From Phycomyces nitens (taxonomy: Eukaryota; Mucoromycota; Mucoromycetes; Mucorales; Phycomycetaceae), in contig JAHRBC010000004.1 of the NCBI GenBank assembly GCA_022702545.1, positions 1,674,001 to 1,738,000 of the forward strand: a stretch of DNA of 64,000 bases. The letters run 5' to 3'. Both the position numbers and the translations under genes were made by a program. This document shows, one piece after another, positions 61,973-64,000 of the stretch (position 1 is its first letter; every line of letters begins with the position of its first letter). Under the pieces are notes generated by a model. That model made no database searches and was not told the DNA's origin. It worked only from the letters and a program-made list of their open reading frames with translations.

Positions 61973-63085
61973 ATGGCCAAATCAACTGCTGCAGGATCCA
62001 AGAAGAACGCCCAGCCCGCCAAGGTTGTTAAGGAAGAGGACGTTTCCCAGTCAAGCGACTCTGACGACTCTTCTGAATTTGAGTCTGCCAGCGAATCTCC
62101 TGCTGATATCAAGGTTGAAGACGAAGGATCTGACGATTCCGATTCCGAAGAGTCAGGATCCGAGGGATCCAATGCTGAAGAAGAGGAATCTGATGCCGAA
62201 GAAAGCTCTGGAGAAGAATCCGATGAAGAGTCCGAGGGTGAGGTCGTGATTGGTACCAAGCGCAAGGCCGAAGATTCCGAAGAGCCCGAAGACCAGCCTC
62301 CTGCCAAGAAGGTTACCGTTGAGGTTGTCAGCAAGCCTTTGTACGGTAGTGAGGGTGCTACTGTCTGGGTCGGTCAGCTCGACTGGAGCGCAACCTCCGA
62401 GGATGTCTCCAACTTCTTCTCCAAGTGCGGTGAAGTCAAGGATGTTAGAATCCGTATTGACCCCGATACCGGCAAGAGCAGAGGTTTCTGCTATGTTGAC
62501 TTTGTCTCCAAGAAGTCCAAGGCTGCTGCCTTGAAGATGGATGGTAGTGAGTTTATGGGCCGTAACATCCGTGTCGATGAGGCTACTACTGCTACTCCCC
62601 GCAAGAACGATGAGAACTATGGCCCCAAGACTGACACTGTCTTTATTGCCAACCTCAGCCATGATCTTGATGAGGAGAGCGTTGCCATGGCATTCTCCAA
62701 GTTCGGTACCATTGTTGGTGATGTCAGACTCCCTACCAACCGCGAGACTGGTAAGATTAAGGGTATTGGATACGTCCAATTTTCTACTGCCGATGAAGCC
62801 GAGGCTGCTGTCAAGGGAATGAACGGTATGTCCATTAACGGCCGTCCTGTCCGCACTGATTTCAGCGGTGGAGATGACTCTGCCCGCGTCAACAGCCGTG
62901 GCGACCGTGGCGGTCGTGGTGGCCGTGGAGGACGTGGTGATTTCCGTGGCGGTCGTGGTGGCCGTGGCGGTCGTGGTGATTTCCGTGGCGGTCGTGGAGG
63001 ACGTGGTGGCCGTGGTGATTTCCGCGGTGGCCGTGGTGGAGGACGTGGTGATTTCCGTGGAGGACGTGGTCGCGGTGGATTCTAA
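61973..63085 (+). CDS. NSR1: Nucleolin/NSR1-like protein, two RRMs and RGG tail
   Basis: Nucleolar RNA-binding protein for pre-rRNA processing (yeast Nsr1, fission yeast Gar2, animal nucleolin). A single exon of 370 aa, intronless in contrast to most neighbours. Residues 20-90 are acidic/Ser tracts with CK2-like sites, then a TKRKAEDSEE nuclear-localisation-like stretch. RRM1 has RNP2 VWVGQL (131-136) and RNP1 KSRGFCYVDF (168-177); RRM2 has VFIANL (223-228) and KIKGIGYVQF (261-270). Residues about 310-370 are RGGRGG/RGDFRGG repeats, a GAR domain and arginine-methylation target. Codon use is strongly biased to C-ending codons, as in highly expressed genes. Confidence 0.94.
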   Translation: MAKSTAAGSKKNAQPAKVVKEEDVSQSSDSDDSSEFESASESPADIKVEDEGSDDSDSEESGSEGSNAEEEESDAEESSGEESDEESEGEVVIGTKRKAEDSEEPEDQPPAKKVTVEVVSKPLYGSEGATVWVGQLDWSATSEDVSNFFSKCGEVKDVRIRIDPDTGKSRGFCYVDFVSKKSKAAALKMDGSEFMGRNIRVDEATTATPRKNDENYGPKTDTVFIANLSHDLDEESVAMAFSKFGTIVGDVRLPTNRETGKIKGIGYVQFSTADEAEAAVKGMNGMSINGRPVRTDFSGGDDSARVNSRGDRGGRGGRGGRGDFRGGRGGRGGRGDFRGGRGGRGGRGDFRGGRGGGRGDFRGGRGRGGF

Positions 63086-63350
63086 GTCCAAGAGATTTTT
63101 GTTACATTTTCCCCTCCTGTTGTCATTTGCTTTCATTAATTCTATCATCATTCAGTTATACTCACACACACACACAAATCCTCTTTTACAAAGATAAGAT
63201 TAAAACATTAACAAAAAGTTTATAAATATTCTTACAAGTCAAAATCGGCCTGGGTTTTTGAGTTTCTCTTTGTCAGATAAGACGAGGCTTATGGTAGACT
63301 ATTTATTAGCCGTTTGTGTTTGACAAATGTTGAAGTTTCCCAATGTTATA
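63086..63350. other. NSR1 3' region
   Basis: NSR1 3' UTR with a short CA run near 63163; no other gene seen. Confidence 0.6.
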
Positions 63351-63687
63351 CGGTGCATTCGGACTTTACTAACTTTTTTTACCTACTTTTTTCAAAAGCC
63401 CAAGACCTTTGCAAAAATAAAGCTATCAAAGATCCGAGCCTCACGTCGGATAAGCATATTATTAATTGATGTAGCCCACGGATTATTTTTTTAATTAAAC
63501 CGCTTTAACAAAAAGCCTTTGTGTTTTAAAGATTTGCTAGTAAGAGATGGTTACAGAGCGGAGATCATAATTATATTTTCCAGTATGTCGGATATTAAAT
63601 ACCATTAATTTTTTTTACCTGCGGAGTTTTATCAAACGAAATTGAAACAAATTCGACAAAAGTCGATAGTTAAAGCTAAATGCATTA
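63351..63687 (+). mobile_element. MITE copy B, 337 bp
   Basis: Full-length homolog of copy A (26352-26678) in the same orientation. Ends CGGTGCATTCGG... and ...AAATGCATTA; TA at 63349-63350 and 63688-63689. One terminal base pair set has decayed (GCATTA instead of GCACCA). Right border abuts a transposase relic. Confidence 0.75.
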
Positions 63688-63689
63688 TA

Positions 63690-64000
63690 TGGAAAGCTTA
63701 TAATTGTTGATGGTACGCCAAGTTAGCAAAAGTACATTGGTCATTTAAAGCATAATTCCGTGCCCTGGTTTAAAAGTCTCGAGTAAAGTAAGCATAGATG
63801 ACTTCTTTTCCAAAAGTATAATCCACCCTTTCATAAAAATATATTGGCCGAAGAATACAAAAACAAGGTAACTCTTTCTGCTATATGACATGGCCAGCCA
63901 ACAGCTCTGGTCTGAGCCCAATAGAAAACATGTGGTCGTAATTGGAGCGTAAGCTGAGAGCCAAGAAGGTGAAGCCCACGAACAAACACTATTTGGCTTG
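63690..64000 (+). pseudogene. Tc1/mariner transposase relic B, continues past window
   Basis: Plus-strand broken frames match relic A (minus strand): MTWPANSSGLSPIENMW near 63889-63940 is the degraded WPANSPDLNPIENLW motif, followed by LERKLRAKKVKPTN. Stops interrupt it. The N-terminal half is not visible left of the MITE. Confidence 0.75.

Noticed and set aside
62153..63151. 332-codon minus-strand frame, Thr/Ala-rich
   Set aside because: Antisense of NSR1; the Thr/Ala repeats mirror the RGG codons.

Overview
The window looks like nuclear DNA from an early-diverging, filamentous fungus, most likely Mucoromycota. This placement is an inference from gene content and architecture, not from a marker gene. 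The DNA is AT-rich, with long spacers full of TA, GA, TAA and T runs. Most genes are cut by many short introns (about 45-115 nt) with GTAAGT-like donors and CTAAC-like branch points. The set includes a chitin deacetylase, an Slt2-type MAP kinase, Nup54, nucleolin/NSR1, PTM1 and a Tgl3/4/5-type lipase. No tRNA, rRNA, CRISPR array or bacterial operon was seen.

Layout. 1-1.8 kb: 5' part of a secreted leucine-rich-repeat protein with one exon per repeat (minus). 5.2-9.1 kb: compact cluster of an alpha/beta hydrolase (+), a TMEM42-like protein (minus, stops only 20 bp apart) and NUP54 (+), the last two sharing a 177-bp promoter region. 11.2-13.3 kb: GPI-anchored chitin deacetylase. 14.9-16.0 kb: decayed Tc1/mariner copy with TIRs and TA duplications. 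16.5-20.8 kb: unresolved region with a 72-bp inverted repeat, 12-13 bp minisatellites, a tandem exon-intron duplication and duplicated modules. 20.9-22.4 kb: orphan acidic membrane-tethered protein. 22.5-28.2 kb: repeats, including a second Tc1/mariner relic beside a 327-bp MITE. 28.2-29.7 kb: polytopic membrane protein. 31.5-32.6 kb: bHLH-leucine zipper factor. 33.7-36.4 kb: patatin-type triacylglycerol lipase. 36.4-43.8 kb: gene-poor desert. 43.8-45.4 kb: GT49 glycosyltransferase. 46.7-49.7 kb: MAP kinase and MTFP1-like protein, convergent. 49.7-55.3 kb: gene-poor. 55.3-63.1 kb: C2H2 zinc-finger protein, thioredoxin-fold/F-box protein, PTM1-like receptor and nucleolin/NSR1. 63.35-64 kb: second MITE copy and a transposase relic running off the window.

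There is no operon logic. Functional links are loose: chitin deacetylase, Slt2-like kinase and GT49 bear on cell wall and glycans; Nup54 and NSR1 on nuclear transport and nucleolus; PTM1, TMEM42 and the lipase on membranes and lipids. Exon models were built by hand, joining splice sites that keep the reading frame and restore recognisable domains; every complete model gives a length divisible by three. The most unusual points are four GC-AG introns among about 76, the thioredoxin-like plus F-box fusion, the exon-per-LRR gene, the inverted repeat at 17.1-17.4 kb, and two MITE copies each lying against the same type of Tc1/mariner relic but in opposite relative orientation.
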